NCBI GenBank assembly: GCA_023525715.1
Contig: CM042009.1
Coordinates: 123,818,819 to 123,882,818, forward strand
DNA from: Cichorium intybus
Taxonomy: Eukaryota > Streptophyta > Magnoliopsida > Asterales > Asteraceae
Length of the DNA: 64,000 bases
Reading direction: 5' to 3'
The notes beneath the pieces are model-generated. The model had not been told where the DNA came from. It saw nothing but the letters and a program-made list of their open reading frames with translations, and did no database searches. The position numbers and the translations under genes were made by a program. Positions 35,230 through 53,032 of the stretch are shown piece after piece; within the stretch, counting starts at the first letter, position 1, and each line of letters starts with the position of its first letter.

Positions 35230-35261
35230 GTATTATATAGATATATAGATATAGATATAGA
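35230..35261 (-). repeat. Stacked Helitron 5' termini
   Basis: The plus strand reads ...TTATATAGA|TATATAGA|TATAGA|TATAGA|TG. On the minus strand each block starts TC and is the severed 5' tip of one Helitron: A ends at 35241, B at 35249, C at 35255, and a possible fourth at 35261. The rest of each tip is found just before the next CTAG end at 26080, 24686 and 14424. Confidence 0.75.
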
Positions 35262-37867
<2,606 letters not shown>

Positions 37868-37872
37868 GATAC
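37868..37872. repeat. Presumed target duplication of non-coding element 2, left
   Basis: GATAC precedes the LTR. The matching copy would lie beyond the window because the 5' LTR is interrupted. Confidence 0.4.
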
Positions 37873-38986
37873 TGTTGGAAATCAATGTTCATGTAATAGT
37901 TTTCAAAACCTTTGAGTTGCAACGGAAGCATAAAATCATGAACACGGATTTCACTTCCAAGAGGATCATGCTATATGCATGTAAAGATAAAATGAAAACA
38001 AACATGAAGATGAGTTCAAGATCATACCATTGTGTTCTTGAGCTTGATATAGACGAGATATTGATGGCTAGAAACCAAAATAGGTTCCCTCTAAAGTTGA
38101 TCCACCAACAAGTTTGGCAACACCAAGAAGACTCTAGTCTTCTACTTGCAAATTATCACCCTTTTGTAGCTTGATGTCAAATCCGATTTTCACCGAGGGA
38201 TAGAGTTTGAGGTTGTTTTTCATGTAAAAATACAGCAAGAATGAGTGTATTATGATAGAGAAATCGGCCAAAACCAAGTACACCCATCAAATGCACCACT
38301 AGCCCCCTTTAAGCATGCATATCCCACATTTCCATAGTCAAAACTTGGAAAATGAGAAGGAATATTCTATGACACATTGGAGCATGCCCACACACCTTCC
38401 TTGGTGTGTGTGGGACGTGATTTATACATGGGGAAGAGAAGATTCCATTGATTTTATTCTTTATAAAGATTTCCAAAAGGGTTTATAAATAATAAACTTC
38501 CATTTCCAAATTTAACCCCTTTTATTTATTCACACATATATACACTTATAACTAACATATATACTTATATATATGTTTATATAAATATATATTCAATTAT
38601 GTATTTATGTATTCATATATATATTTTCATAAAATATAAATATTTATACATTTATACATACATGTGAAATTTATTTTAACACTTAAAATAAGAAAAGGCT
38701 TAAATACTTATCATTTAAACCATCTAACAATTAAATGATATAAATGATTATATACCCACTCAAACTAATTCATCTCATATGAATTATAATTTAGAATAAT
38801 TATTATTTTCCATAAAATAATAATTCTTTAAATAAATTGCAAGTGTTATATCATTTGACGATAAATCAAATTCATTGTATCAAATGATCAAATTGGTGTC
38901 TAACTTGTTATTGGTGTGACCCTATAGGATCATATGTTATTAGCAATATCATTTTATGATCATCATTGGTCATATAGAACTAAAAA
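37873..38986 (-). repeat. 3' LTR of non-coding element 2 (~1.1 kb)
   Basis: The right edge is set by the polypurine tract and is approximate, since no clear TG start is seen there on the minus strand. Positions 37873-38150 match 59259-59542 with few differences. The frame at 37875-38174 is shared by both copies but has no family features. Confidence 0.75.
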
Positions 38987-38997
38987 TCTCCCACTTG
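38987..38997 (-). other. Polypurine tract of non-coding element 2
   Basis: Minus strand CAAGTGGGAGA. It is almost the same as the tract of element 1 (CAAGTGGGAGAC), which suggests a related replication system. Confidence 0.75.
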
Positions 38998-43029
<4,032 letters not shown>

Positions 43030-43034
43030 GTTCC
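43030..43034. repeat. Sirevirus target duplication, left
   Basis: GTTCC, identical to 56713-56717. Confidence 0.95.
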
Positions 43035-43542
43035 TGTTGGGTGTTGAAATATGAGATAAGATGAACTAATGTAGATATTGAATCAATTACACAATCAATC
43101 ACTCAAGAATAATGCAACAAAGCTATTTGAACAAAGTGATATGAATAACATGTGCCGAATGTTTGATTATAACTTTGGTTTTACAATTGGGTTTTCTATC
43201 TGGGAGACATACAATTCTCGTAAGTTAATCTTGTAATCTCACATTCTACACGGTATGGTTTTACTGATATTTATACTGAATCAGTGATACCAATAGTACA
43301 ACTTTTACAGAGAATATCCTATCAGTGTACTAGCCAATAGGATAGAAGATTCATGCAACACGTATTGTACTATACGCGTGCACACAAAAGACAAGATGAC
43401 ATGCTGTGAAGTCTTCGGATCCTCTATGCATAGCACTTCGGAGTCTTTAGACTTCGGTGTCTTCTCTTGTTTATTCACTTCGGGGTTTCTTCATGGGCAG
43501 GACTTCGGATATATCAGCACTTCATCACAAATGTTCTCAACA
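43035..43542 (-). repeat. Sirevirus 3' LTR
   Basis: 508 bp. On the plus strand it runs TGTTGGGTG...TTCTCAACA. Five copies of (A/T)CTTCGG lie between about 43410 and 43512. Confidence 0.95.
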
Positions 43543-43554
43543 ATCTCCCCCTTT
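43543..43554 (-). other. Sirevirus polypurine tract
   Basis: Minus strand AAAGGGGGAGAT, directly before the 3' LTR. Confidence 0.9.
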
Positions 43555-43574
43555 GTGTGAAGTGCATCCGAAGC

Positions 43575-46500
43575 CTATACTCGAAAGTTTCTCTTGTATG
43601 CCTGCTTCAGAGTCTTTCGTACTACAAGATACCAGTTCATATGATCTATGAACTTCTTCTTTTTCTCGGTGGTATTTGCATGACAGGCGTTGACATGAGA
43701 GATCATCCCTGTGATGAAGGAGGAGGGATGGAGGCCTATGTAGTCTATTTCAAAGAACTTGATTGTGACTTCGGTTTCATTTCGAATTCCTTTGAAAACT
43801 ACGCCATATGGTTCATCTAAGATCTCTCCATTCTTGAATCTTGCTATGTTCCGAACTACAACAGGAGGAGTGTTCAAAGGTTGTCTGTAGTAGGAACATA
43901 GCTCCAGGTCTTGTTTTGAAAATCGGAGAAGATAATTGTTAAGAAAGCCCAGTAGATGGTTTTTGATGGCAATGGAGGACATTTCAGCATGAGCAGCACC
44001 CCCTCTTCATAGAAGATCAAGAATCTAGATGAAGTCCATAGGATTCATGATTGGGAAATCTGCAATTGAGAATCTGGATTCAACTTCGTCCGCCCCTCTA
44101 AAAACAAGAAATTCATAATTTCTGAAGCCCAAATAGACTTCAGCTTCTTTAATTGAAATGATTCTCTTTATCTTGTTTAGGCTCCAAACATAGCTTTGCC
44201 GTTGAATATATTTGGCATGAAAGTTTATTTTGTTGGTCCAAAAACTTGCTTTCTGATCCTCCGGTAACGAAGAGACAAATTAAAGGAAAGCGAAGGTCTT
44301 CGGATTGAATGGAATGTCAAGCTGGATGTCTTCGGAGTCAACAATTTCAAAACTCCGAAGAGGAAGTCTATTAAGTACATTTGGATTTTGGAATCCAAAT
44401 TGCTTGATTGCTTTAATAGTCCATTCACCATTAGTTCGAGCAAATTCGTTTATCTTGATCATCAGGTTGTAATCTGCTCTCCTGGCCTTGTATGTTTCTT
44501 CCATGTGTGGGGCAATTATATTTTCTAGTGATCGGTCTGTTGAACTTCCAGCTCCAGCCGATCCACTGGCACCCATGCCAGTGGTTGTGATGGTTGAGGT
44601 TGTAGGACCTGCTGTGGCTGCAGGGATCTATCTAGGCATGCCTTGTGGCCTAGACAATCTGTCAGAGAAATTTATCAGAGGTTGAAGTGCAGCTCTCAAC
44701 TTTGTAATCAAATCTTGTGTGAGAGCTGCATTTGTTCGTTGCAGTTCCTCTGTAATTTAGTGACATCCGAAGTGGTTTGGGCGGCAGTGAGCTCTTCAAT
44801 TTTTGCTCTGGCCTCATCAAGCTGTTTTTCAAGCTTGGTACTTTGCTGGATTTCACTCCGAAGTCCTTGCAAGGTTTTCACGACTTTGGAGTTTGTTTTA
44901 TCGGTCTTCTCAGTGAGAGCATCAACCTTTTTATTGATGGAGGTGACAGCGGATTCCAACTTCTTTTCGAAGGAAGATTGGATCTTATTTTGTTCATCCA
45001 AGAGCTTCTTCTTAAGACGATCCACAGACTCTTTTATTTCTTTGGATAGAGTGAACTCTAAAGACTCTATCTCTTCGGTGATGTCACCAATGGTTGGTTT
45101 TGAGGGGTCAAATCCTGTTTGAGCTTGAATGAGAGTGTCAAGCTTGGAGTTGAGGACTTTGTACTGTTTCATTAGTACAAAGCCTTCATCCGGTAGATCT
45201 TCTTCTGATGCTCCTTCAACATTCAAGGGAGCCATGTGGAAGGCTTCAAAGAGGGCTGCTGAAGTGGGGTTTTATCTTGATGGTGATATGGGTGTGTCAA
45301 ACTCTGGTAATGAGAAATCGATACCAGAGACAGGTATTTCAGAAGTTGGAGGAGCAGTTGTTGGTGGTGGTGGAGGAGGAATTGTATGTGGAGGTGTGTC
45401 AGGTCTGGTTGATTTTGGTGGTGATGGAGGGACAGTTGTTTGCGGTGGTGTTGGTGGTTTGGATGTTCTTAATGGAGATGGAGGAGGTTGGTTTACAATA
45501 TGTTCTTCTTCTTGTTGTTGTTCTTCTTGGACTGTGGATGGAGTCCTTTCAGAGTCCGAAGACTCATCCACAGGAATCAGTTTCCTCTGTCTTTTCGGTT
45601 GTTTTCTCTTCGGTGTGGTTTTCACCGAAGCCTTTCGTTTCTTTTCTTCTTTCTTCGGACCACTTGGTCCACTAGTCATCTTCTTTTTCCCTTTTCCCTT
45701 GGGAATTTCTAAAACAGGTGCCTCTTTGCTCAAATCACGAGTTGGATAAGGGATCACCAAAGTATTGCGGTAAGAGCTCACTTCATTACATTCCATGAGA
45801 ACCTTAGAGAGCATGGCTATAGGTATTTGTGCACAGTAGACTGCGGGTTCATCATCCAATGGAGATACAGTGATTGGAGTGTACCTCATTTCAGGGAGAG
45901 AGGGGTCTGCCACATATCCAGTCTTTTGATAATGGGCATGAACAACAATTTCCCAGAACCTTGCATTTGAAATTTCAGTCCCCTTCAGACTATGATTGAT
46001 ATGTGAACAGAATTCAGCCCATAGAATCGAGGCGTAATCAACTTTGACATCATAGTAGATTCCGAAGAGCAGGCTCTGAAAAGCCACACTTGCAGAATCT
46101 AGCCCTGAAGTTCTTCCTGAAAGACATCTGAGGAAGATACTGAAGTAGTATCTCCACAGATCTGGCAGTTGGTTCTTTTTAAACATGCTGATCTTCTCGA
46201 GTTGAGGAAAGTACCCCATTTCGTTGAACATATCAACGAGTTGCTCAGCAGAAGGAGTCACGATCTCCTTGGGATCGTAGATGGGAAGATGAAGAGCTTC
46301 AGCAAATTTCTCCTTGGTTAGTTAGACTTTCTTGGTTTTTCCATTTACATCAATGGCTTCAAAATATACATATTTCACATGATTGTTCGTGTCGAACAGA
46401 GCATTCGAGGTGTAGTGTGCCCTATGAACAAGTGTTGCAGGAATCGATGGTGTGCAGGTTAGGGCATAACCAAGAATCGATATCTTCAAGCATTCGACAA

Positions 46501-46621
46501 GAGCATCGATAGGCTTAGGGTAAAGTTGTAGGTTGATGCGTAGTACCAGATTTGCAGACTGGCTTTTGAGAACAGGTACTGAAATAGCTTCAGTGGTCTG
46601 AGAAGATCCTTCAGCTGCCAT
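43575..46621 (-). pseudogene. Sirevirus envelope-like gene, broken
   Basis: It starts at the ATG at 46621. One frame runs to about 44708 with only two in-frame TAA stops (46324-46322 and near 45274). A frameshift near 44755 follows, with more breaks before the last piece (43982-43575). Visible parts: an N-terminal globular region (to about residue 320); a strongly basic Lys/Arg-rich stretch resembling a nuclear localisation signal; a proline-rich segment (PPSPPKSTRPDTPPHT and neighbours); a coiled-coil-like region (about 45235-44750, heptad-rich with Lys/Glu); and a further domain of unknown type. Sireviruses are known for such a gene. I see no signal peptide and no membrane segment, so 'envelope' is a historical label here and the function is unknown. 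Confidence 0.72.
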
Positions 46622-48811
46622 TGTTGGACGTTTGATGAAAATGAAGAAGATGAAGTAAGTTGTGTTTGTAGAGAGAATTCGAGAGTAAGTTTGCGTAAAG
46701 AGTGCGATGGATGAGGTGGAAGGTATATATAGTATTCGTGGTCCCTAGGCCATTTAATGCACGTTTGAAATGGTCCAGTAGAAAGTGGACACCTCAGCAC
46801 CAGCTCGTCCCACTATCTCTGCAAAAAGGAGAAATATACGGCTGTCAGTTATAATGATTCAAAATTTGAACCGTTATCTTTTGAGACGTCATTATGATTA
46901 ATGTTTTTCATTTAATTCTTATTGACAGCTGTAAGCAAACATTTAAAACTCAAGGAATGTTTGTCTCTGTGATTTATCATAAATGTGGAAATCATTTGAA
47001 CATTTAATTGACTTCGTAGTTATGAAAAATTATGACCATACACTTCGTAGCATAAAGTTCCTCACTTCGGTGCATTTGCTATGGACACCGAAGAGTGTTG
47101 GATCACTTCGGTGATTGACAAATGATTGCAAAGTGTTCATCACTGTACCGAAGTCCATATGTTTTTCTCTTTGTTTTTCTATAAGTTTTTGATTTTTCTT
47201 TTGACTGATGCAGTATGTCGTTTAACCTTAGTTTTCATGAATATTATGAAAAGATGATTTATTCGAGTTAATGTTCAGAGTCGTTCGAATCATGTTGGAA
47301 GTCCATTTTTCAGTTAGAAGTTTGTTTGATTCAATATCAATCATGAGTGTATAAGTCTAATCACCCCATCACTAACTTGATTTCGCATTTGGAAACATGT
47401 TTTTAGTTGTGCTTATGTGCTTCAAAATTTTCAAACATAATAAAGATAACATCCTTTGCATTTGAAATTTAAAGAAGTTTTCATTCGTGAATTGAACATC
47501 AGAAGTGTTTATGAAGTTGAATTGGATTGTTTTGAAGATTCATTTGAAAAATTTATTCCTTTTCATCGGTTGAAGTGTTTGGATACTTAGCTCAGATGAC
47601 AAGCCTTTGAACTTCGTACACCACTCCAACTTTATCATTTAAGACAGACTACTTGAAATGTTCATATTCTTCTACAAGGTACTCGACTATGTTATAGGAG
47701 CTCCTTGTATCGTTATTTAAAGCAGAAGAATAAGCCTTTGAATGCTGATTTTTCTTTTGCATTCCCTTGGTTATCTTTTGATTTTTGTTAGTCTTTGTTT
47801 CTTTTGACAATAGTTTTCTATTTTTCTTTCTTGTTTTCTATTTTGATTTTTGCTTTTGTTTTCTATTATGAATTTTCTTATCCGAAGATTTAGAACATCA
47901 CCACATGTTTTCTTTCTTTGGTGTTTTTTGTTTTTGTTTTAAACAATCCTTGTGAGTGAAAATCTTCATATAGTTCAATTTTGTACCATTTAATGAAAAG
48001 AGATTTAAATTTGCATATCAAACGATGTTGGTTCTATTTTTGAGGAAAACTTCGGAGCACTTTGATTTATCCTTTGTAGTTTTGAGGCTACATGATTAGT
48101 TTGAAGTTGAAGCGAGTCAAGTTTCGAAGGGTGGTTAGAAATAGACATTATGTTAAGGTTATTGAAATCAAACAAGGCTTCAAAGTGTAAAATAGCCTTG
48201 ACCTCATTTCGAAGTCTGTTTTCTTACCAATGTTTCAAGTCGATTCCCAAATACGTTTTAGTGCAATAAGGTATGATTTTCAGAATCTAAAATCAAATTT
48301 TTGTCCTTTACTTGGTTAATTCATGAGAGAAAAGTTAAACTTTGTCATTGTGCATCAGAGTTTTCATTTCGTTTGGTATAAATTTTTCTTGTTTTTGAAT
48401 TTCCTTAGTCTTAAACGACACTTTATTTTTACCTTTAAAGGATGAAGTTAACATTTGTTCAAGTGATTTTCAAATTTGAAGGGTTTATTTTGAAGAAAAG
48501 TTTGTACCGCAGACCTCCGAAGTGATATTTTACTTCGGAATACTGCGGTGAAGTAGCAAGTGTTTTTGCTTGTTTTTCTCCGATGACCTCCGAAGCCAAA
48601 ATTGACTTCGGGGGTCTGCTGAGCAAGTTCTTTGATTATCTCCGAAGTCAAAATTGACTTCGGGGATCATGGAGTTTGTTCTTTTTGTAAATTTTCAGAA
48701 CTGCTAGTATTTCTCCGATGAGCTCCGAAGTCAAAATTGACTTCGGGGTTCTGCGGAGATTATTCTTTTTGTAAATTTTCTGAATAGAGTAAGAGTGAAC
48801 AAATCTGGAGT
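46622..48811 (-). other. Sirevirus pol/env-like spacer (2.2 kb)
   Basis: No open frame of note. The last 300 bp, next to the pol stop codon, hold the hairpin array described separately. The rest is T-rich on the plus strand with scattered ACTTCGG/CCGAAG words. Confidence 0.75.
48510..48750. repeat. Hairpin array CCGAAGTCAA/TTGACTTCGG downstream of pol
   Basis: Four inverted repeats. Those at 48590-48611, 48642-48663 and 48725-48746 have near-perfect 10 bp arms around a 2-base loop. The one at about 48510-48547 is diverged but extended by CGCAG/CTGCG. Each is preceded by CTCCGA(T/A)GA-like bases and followed by GGGG or GGAA. They lie within 300 bases of the pol stop codon, in the RNA 3' of pol. 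Confidence 0.9.
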
Positions 48812-51800
48812 TTATTGAAGAGTTGATCCATCTATCATTCCAAGTCCCCGAACAATTCTTGTGAATGCTTCTTCATTTAGAGCCTTTGTGAAGATATCTG
48901 CCAATTGTTCTGTAGTGTGAACAAAGTGCACCTCAATATTCCCCTCCTCAACATGACTTTTGATGAAGTGGTAGCGAAGAGCTATATGCTTCGTCTTGGA
49001 ATGTTGAACTGGATTGTGGTATATACGAATTGCACTTTGAGACTCACAGAACAAAGGAATTTTTCTCATATTAATGGCATAGTCTTTCAATTGACTTTGA
49101 ATCCAAATGATCTGCAAAGTGCATGCTGCAGCTGCTACATATTCAGCCTCTGCGGTGGAGATAGAGACACAAGTTTGTTTCTTGGATTGCCAGCTGATAA
49201 GTTTTCCATCTAAGAATTGACAACCCCCTAAAGTGCTCTTGCGATCAATAGAGCATCCACCAAGATCAGAGTCTGAGTATGCTTGAATGTAGAAACCAGA
49301 GTTTGCTGGATACCATAGACCATAAGCAGTAGTTCCATGAAGATATCGGAATATTGTCTTAACAGCAGCCAAGTGAGGTTCCCTTGGATCAGCCTGATAT
49401 CTTGCACAATTGCAGACTGCAAACATGATGTCAGGACGACTGGCTGTAAGATAGAGCAATGATCCAATCATGCTTCGGTATTGTTGTATGTCGGTCTTTG
49501 GTTTGTCCAATGATGGATTTAACCTTGTACCTGCATGCAAAGGAACTTTTGCTTTGGAGCAGTTAGTCATTCCGAAGCGTTCAAGCAGACTCTTCGTATA
49601 TTTTTGTTGATTGATGAATATCCCCTCCTTAGATTGTTTGATTTGTAAACCAAGAAAGAAGTTTATCCTTCCCATCATACTCATTTGAAATTTGCTTTTC
49701 ATCAGTTTTTCAAAGTCTTTTGACAAATTGGGGTCAGTGGATCCAAAGATTATGTCATCCACATAAATTTGGACTAACATCAAGTGAGATCCAACTTTCT
49801 TTCTAAAAAGTGTTGGGTCCACTGATCCCTGTTTATAGTTTGATTCTTTCAAAAATTTGGTCAAGGTCTCATACCAAGCACGTGGGGCTTGTTTTAAACC
49901 ATAGACCGCTTTGTCTAGCACATAGCAATGGTTCGGATGTGTTTTACTTTCAAAGCTAGGTGGTTGTTCAACAAAAACGGTTTCCTCGAGATCACCATTC
50001 AGAAAGGCACATTTAACATCCATTTGATAGACATCAAAATTTTTGTGTGCAGCATAAGCTAAAAATATCCGAACTGATTCGAGTCTGGAAACAGGAGCAA
50101 AAGTTTCTTCATAATCAATTCCCTCCTGTTGACAGTAACCCTTGACAACCAATCTAGCTTTGTTCCGAACTATGTTGCCTTCGGTGTCTAGTTTGTTATG
50201 GTACACCCATTTAAGACCGACAATTGAGGCATTTGCAGGTTTTGGAATTAGCCTCCAGACTTTGTTTCTTTCAAATTCTTCTAATTCCAACTGCATTGCT
50301 TCAATCCAGTCTGAGTGATCAAATGCATCTTTGACGTTCTTAGGTTCTACCTTAGAGATGAAGACATTGAACATGCACAACTCAGAATTTTTGTTAAGAT
50401 CTAATTGCTTTTGTTGAAGTTGTGCACGAGTTAGTACTTTATCTCGAACGTCACCGATGACAAGTGATGGAGGATGATTTCTCGTCCATTTGTCCAAAGG
50501 AGGATAGTTTGGATCAAAATCAGGAGGTCCTTCAACATCGATGTCCTCAATGTCTGAGGGATATCCCGAATTGGAAGGAAAATCATCCATTAGCAAGTGA
50601 TTATTAGAATTTGTGTTGGTTTGTGGTGTGTGTATTTGTGAAGTTGAGTTTGATATATGCTCCCCCTGAACATTTGTTGGTGTTGAGGAGGTTGTAGCTT
50701 TGTCTGAAGCGATTGTTGTGACTGAATTCGGAGTGGCAATCTCTGGCTCTCCCTGGATTGTTGGATACAACGATATGATATTTGAGATTGACTGGGGTGT
50801 AGAGATAAGAGTGTTTGATTCCCCATTAGTACTTGTATTGCTGGTACTTCGGTTTGATGGCTCCCCCTCAACACTTGCATTTTCCATACTCTGGTTGGAT
50901 GGCTCCCCCTCAACAGAAGATGGTCCTTGTATGCTGCTTGTAGAGGAGTCACCGGGTCCGTCTGTGAGCTTGGAGAGTTCGGACTCATGGTTATATGGTG
51001 CTCTTACTTCAGAGTCCACAGCTCGTACAGGTTGATCAAATAAAAGTGAGAAGTCTGTGTCGAATGTTGGGATTTGAGCAGCATCTACAGCAAGCTTTGG
51101 AAAGATAGAAGACATAGGAAATGGGTGCAGAGACTTCTTGATGTAGTAATCATCAAATCTTAGATTAAAGGTTTCTTCGATTTTGCGAGTCTTCTTGTTC
51201 ATGACTCTGTAGGCTTTTGAGTCTTGAGAGTAACCAAGGAAGATGCCTTCTTCTGATTTGTCATCAAACTTGGTCAAGTGATCCTTCATGTTTAAGATAA
51301 AACACCTACAACCAAAGATGTGAAGGAATTTGACATTTGGCTTTCTTCGGTTGAGTACTTCGTAAGGTGTGATATGAAATCTTTTGTGAATGTAGGATCT
51401 GTTTTGAGTAAAGCATGCAGTAGAAATTGCTTCGGCCCAGAAGTACATGGGCAAATTTGCAAAGTTGAGCATTGTTCTTGCAGCTTCACACAAGGAGCGA
51501 TTTCTTCTTTCTACAACACCGTTTTGTTGAGGAGTGTAAGGTGCCGAGAAATTGTGGTTAATCCCCTTTGTTTTCAAGAATCCATCAAGAGTCTGATTTT
51601 TGAACTCCGAACCGTTGTCACTGTGCACAGTTCGGACTTTCTTGTTGAGCATTAATTCCATTTTCTTTATAAAGTTGATGATTTCTTCAGCTGCATCGGA
51701 TTTGTTTCGTAGGAACAGCACCCAAGTAAACCTTGAATAGTCATCAACTATAACCAGAATGTACTTCTTCTTTCCTATTGATTCTATTGCAGATGGTCCA

Positions 51801-52444
51801 CACAAATCTATGTATAGAACGGAAAGGGGTTCGGTGATTTTGGGGTTGATCACTGTAGGATGTCTTTGTTTTGTCTGCTTGCCATGTTCACAAGCAGAGC
51901 AGAGGGAATCATTGTCAAATTTGAGAGCTGGCATACCTCGAACCAAATACATGGCCACCAACTTCTTCAGATCTTTGAAGTTCAGATGGGCAAGTCTTCG
52001 GTGCCATAACCAGCTGACATCTGAGTTGGCTTTGGAGAGAAGACATAGAGATTGCCCACCGGTCACTGGCTTGAGATTTAAGGGAAACATAGATCCCTTC
52101 CTTTCTGATTTCAGTAAGACTTCGTTTGTTGCTTCTTTGGTGATTACACTCCCTTGGTTGTTGAAAGTTACAGCATTTCCCGTTCCAACCACCAATTGAG
52201 ATATACTCACAAGATTATGTTTTAATCCTTCAACAAATGCCACTCGGTTGATAGTGAATTGGCCATTTGCTATTTTTCCATATCCCCGAATTGGACATGT
52301 TTCATTATTACCAAAGCGTACATTTCCAGCATCATCTAAATTCCTGTAATCCCTGAGATATTCCTTCCTCCCTGTCATATGTCTTGAGCAACCACTGTCC
52401 ATGTACCATTTTGAATCATACCGCTCATCGAACATAACCTGCAA
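48812..52444 (-). CDS. pol: Sirevirus pol (protease, integrase, RT, RNase H)
   Basis: A 1210-codon open frame. Protease active site WYMDSGCSRHMTG (about 13-25). Integrase HHCC module from WHRRLAHLNF (about 146) with catalytic D near LYIDLCGP (213), D in HSDNGSEF (274) and E in VVERRNRS (about 312). A long Ser/Thr/Asn-rich linker (about 480-640). Reverse transcriptase from KARLVVKGYCQQEG (about 765) to the catalytic YVDDI (about 893). RNase H with SDSDLGG (about 1066) and STAEAEYVAAAA (about 1100). All key residues are present. The frame is the same as gag's and is separated from it by in-frame stops at about 53034, 52750 and 52446. The ATG at 52444 lies only a dozen codons before the protease site, so it is unlikely to be the natural start; pol is normally made as a Gag-Pol fusion. 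Confidence 0.92.
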   Translation of the reverse strand: MQVMFDERYDSKWYMDSGCSRHMTGRKEYLRDYRNLDDAGNVRFGNNETCPIRGYGKIANGQFTINRVAFVEGLKHNLVSISQLVVGTGNAVTFNNQGSVITKEATNEVLLKSERKGSMFPLNLKPVTGGQSLCLLSKANSDVSWLWHRRLAHLNFKDLKKLVAMYLVRGMPALKFDNDSLCSACEHGKQTKQRHPTVINPKITEPLSVLYIDLCGPSAIESIGKKKYILVIVDDYSRFTWVLFLRNKSDAAEEIINFIKKMELMLNKKVRTVHSDNGSEFKNQTLDGFLKTKGINHNFSAPYTPQQNGVVERRNRSLCEAARTMLNFANLPMYFWAEAISTACFTQNRSYIHKRFHITPYEVLNRRKPNVKFLHIFGCRCFILNMKDHLTKFDDKSEEGIFLGYSQDSKAYRVMNKKTRKIEETFNLRFDDYYIKKSLHPFPMSSIFPKLAVDAAQIPTFDTDFSLLFDQPVRAVDSEVRAPYNHESELSKLTDGPGDSSTSSIQGPSSVEGEPSNQSMENASVEGEPSNRSTSNTSTNGESNTLISTPQSISNIISLYPTIQGEPEIATPNSVTTIASDKATTSSTPTNVQGEHISNSTSQIHTPQTNTNSNNHLLMDDFPSNSGYPSDIEDIDVEGPPDFDPNYPPLDKWTRNHPPSLVIGDVRDKVLTRAQLQQKQLDLNKNSELCMFNVFISKVEPKNVKDAFDHSDWIEAMQLELEEFERNKVWRLIPKPANASIVGLKWVYHNKLDTEGNIVRNKARLVVKGYCQQEGIDYEETFAPVSRLESVRIFLAYAAHKNFDVYQMDVKCAFLNGDLEETVFVEQPPSFESKTHPNHCYVLDKAVYGLKQAPRAWYETLTKFLKESNYKQGSVDPTLFRKKVGSHLMLVQIYVDDIIFGSTDPNLSKDFEKLMKSKFQMSMMGRINFFLGLQIKQSKEGIFINQQKYTKSLLERFGMTNCSKAKVPLHAGTRLNPSLDKPKTDIQQYRSMIGSLLYLTASRPDIMFAVCNCARYQADPREPHLAAVKTIFRYLHGTTAYGLWYPANSGFYIQAYSDSDLGGCSIDRKSTLGGCQFLDGKLISWQSKKQTCVSISTAEAEYVAAAACTLQIIWIQSQLKDYAINMRKIPLFCESQSAIRIYHNPVQHSKTKHIALRYHFIKSHVEEGNIEVHFVHTTEQLADIFTKALNEEAFTRIVRGLGMIDGSTLQ

Positions 52445-53032
52445 TTAATCAAGAAGGAGTTGGTACCCAATCAATCTTGGGTCCTCAGGGTAAGCAAAGG
52501 ATTCTTGAATCCATTTTTCTACGGCCTCTTCAGAAATTTCATTTGCATTTAAATTAATCAAATTCTCCGAAGCTTCATCTGATGAATTTGATTCCGATGT
52601 GTTTGAGCAGGATTCAGAAGAGTTTATAGTTAAAATTAATGAGTCCGAAGTGACTGACAAAGTGACAGACTTCGGAACCCATTTTTGAATGGAATTTTTT
52701 GATTTGGATGTTTTTGAAGATTTTGAAGTTTTTGTTTTTATAGTTAAGTTTTATTTAAGGTCATTTCTTTTCCAATTTTGTTTTGGTTTTTCCATTTTTG
52801 ACTTCGTTGAAATTGAGCTACACAACGTAGAGGTACAAAGATACTCTTCGTATGCCAATTTAAAGTCATTTAATGAGAGATCCTTATCCTTGAACATTTC
52901 CAAATTGTTGTCCAGCCATTTGTGGAATGTATCTATCAGATTGTTTCCTTTTGAAAATATTTTCTTCGTCGGTTTTTGAAATTTAGGATTTGGAAAGTTA
53001 GGTTTCGTTGGTGTAAAAGTTGGTTTTTCATT
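52445..53032 (-). pseudogene. Gag-pol junction of the Sirevirus with in-frame stops
   Basis: The frame continues from gag to pol without a shift but contains a stop near 52750 and another at 52447-52445. The 71-residue open piece at 52660-52445 is Ser/Asn/Glu-rich and carries FAYPEDPRLIGYQ. Some Sireviruses keep a single stop between gag and pol that is read through. Three stops here look more like decay, though the first (TGA at 53035-53033) could be the regulated one. Confidence 0.6.

Larger units (their letters stand above)
26081..35241 (-). mobile_element. Helitron A (minus strand), youngest of the stack
   Basis: The 3' end is a GCGC-GTT-GCGC hairpin (26105-26095), then CTAG at 26084-26081, followed by T. 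The 5' end on the minus strand is TCTATATAATACTTATAATGG from 35241, preceded by A. Without the copia at 28421-35012 it is about 2.56 kb. It carries a decayed RPA-like gene, a cargo known from plant Helitrons. No Rep/helicase is seen. Confidence 0.83.
24687..35249 (-). mobile_element. Helitron B (minus strand), inserted in Helitron C's 5' end
   Basis: The 3' end on the minus strand is a CGCA/TGCG hairpin (24710-24700), a spacer and CTAG at 24690-24687, then T. Its DNA is 24687-26080 plus the eight 5'-terminal bases at 35242-35249 (TCTATATA on the minus strand), with Helitron A between. About 1.4 kb, AT-rich, without coding sequence. Its subterminal 5' region (about 25990-26080) is similar to those of Helitrons A and C. 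Confidence 0.8.

Noticed and set aside
45129..45749. Plus-strand Gly/Val-rich open frame of 206 codons
   Set aside because: It is the antisense shadow of the Pro-rich part of the Sirevirus envelope-like gene.
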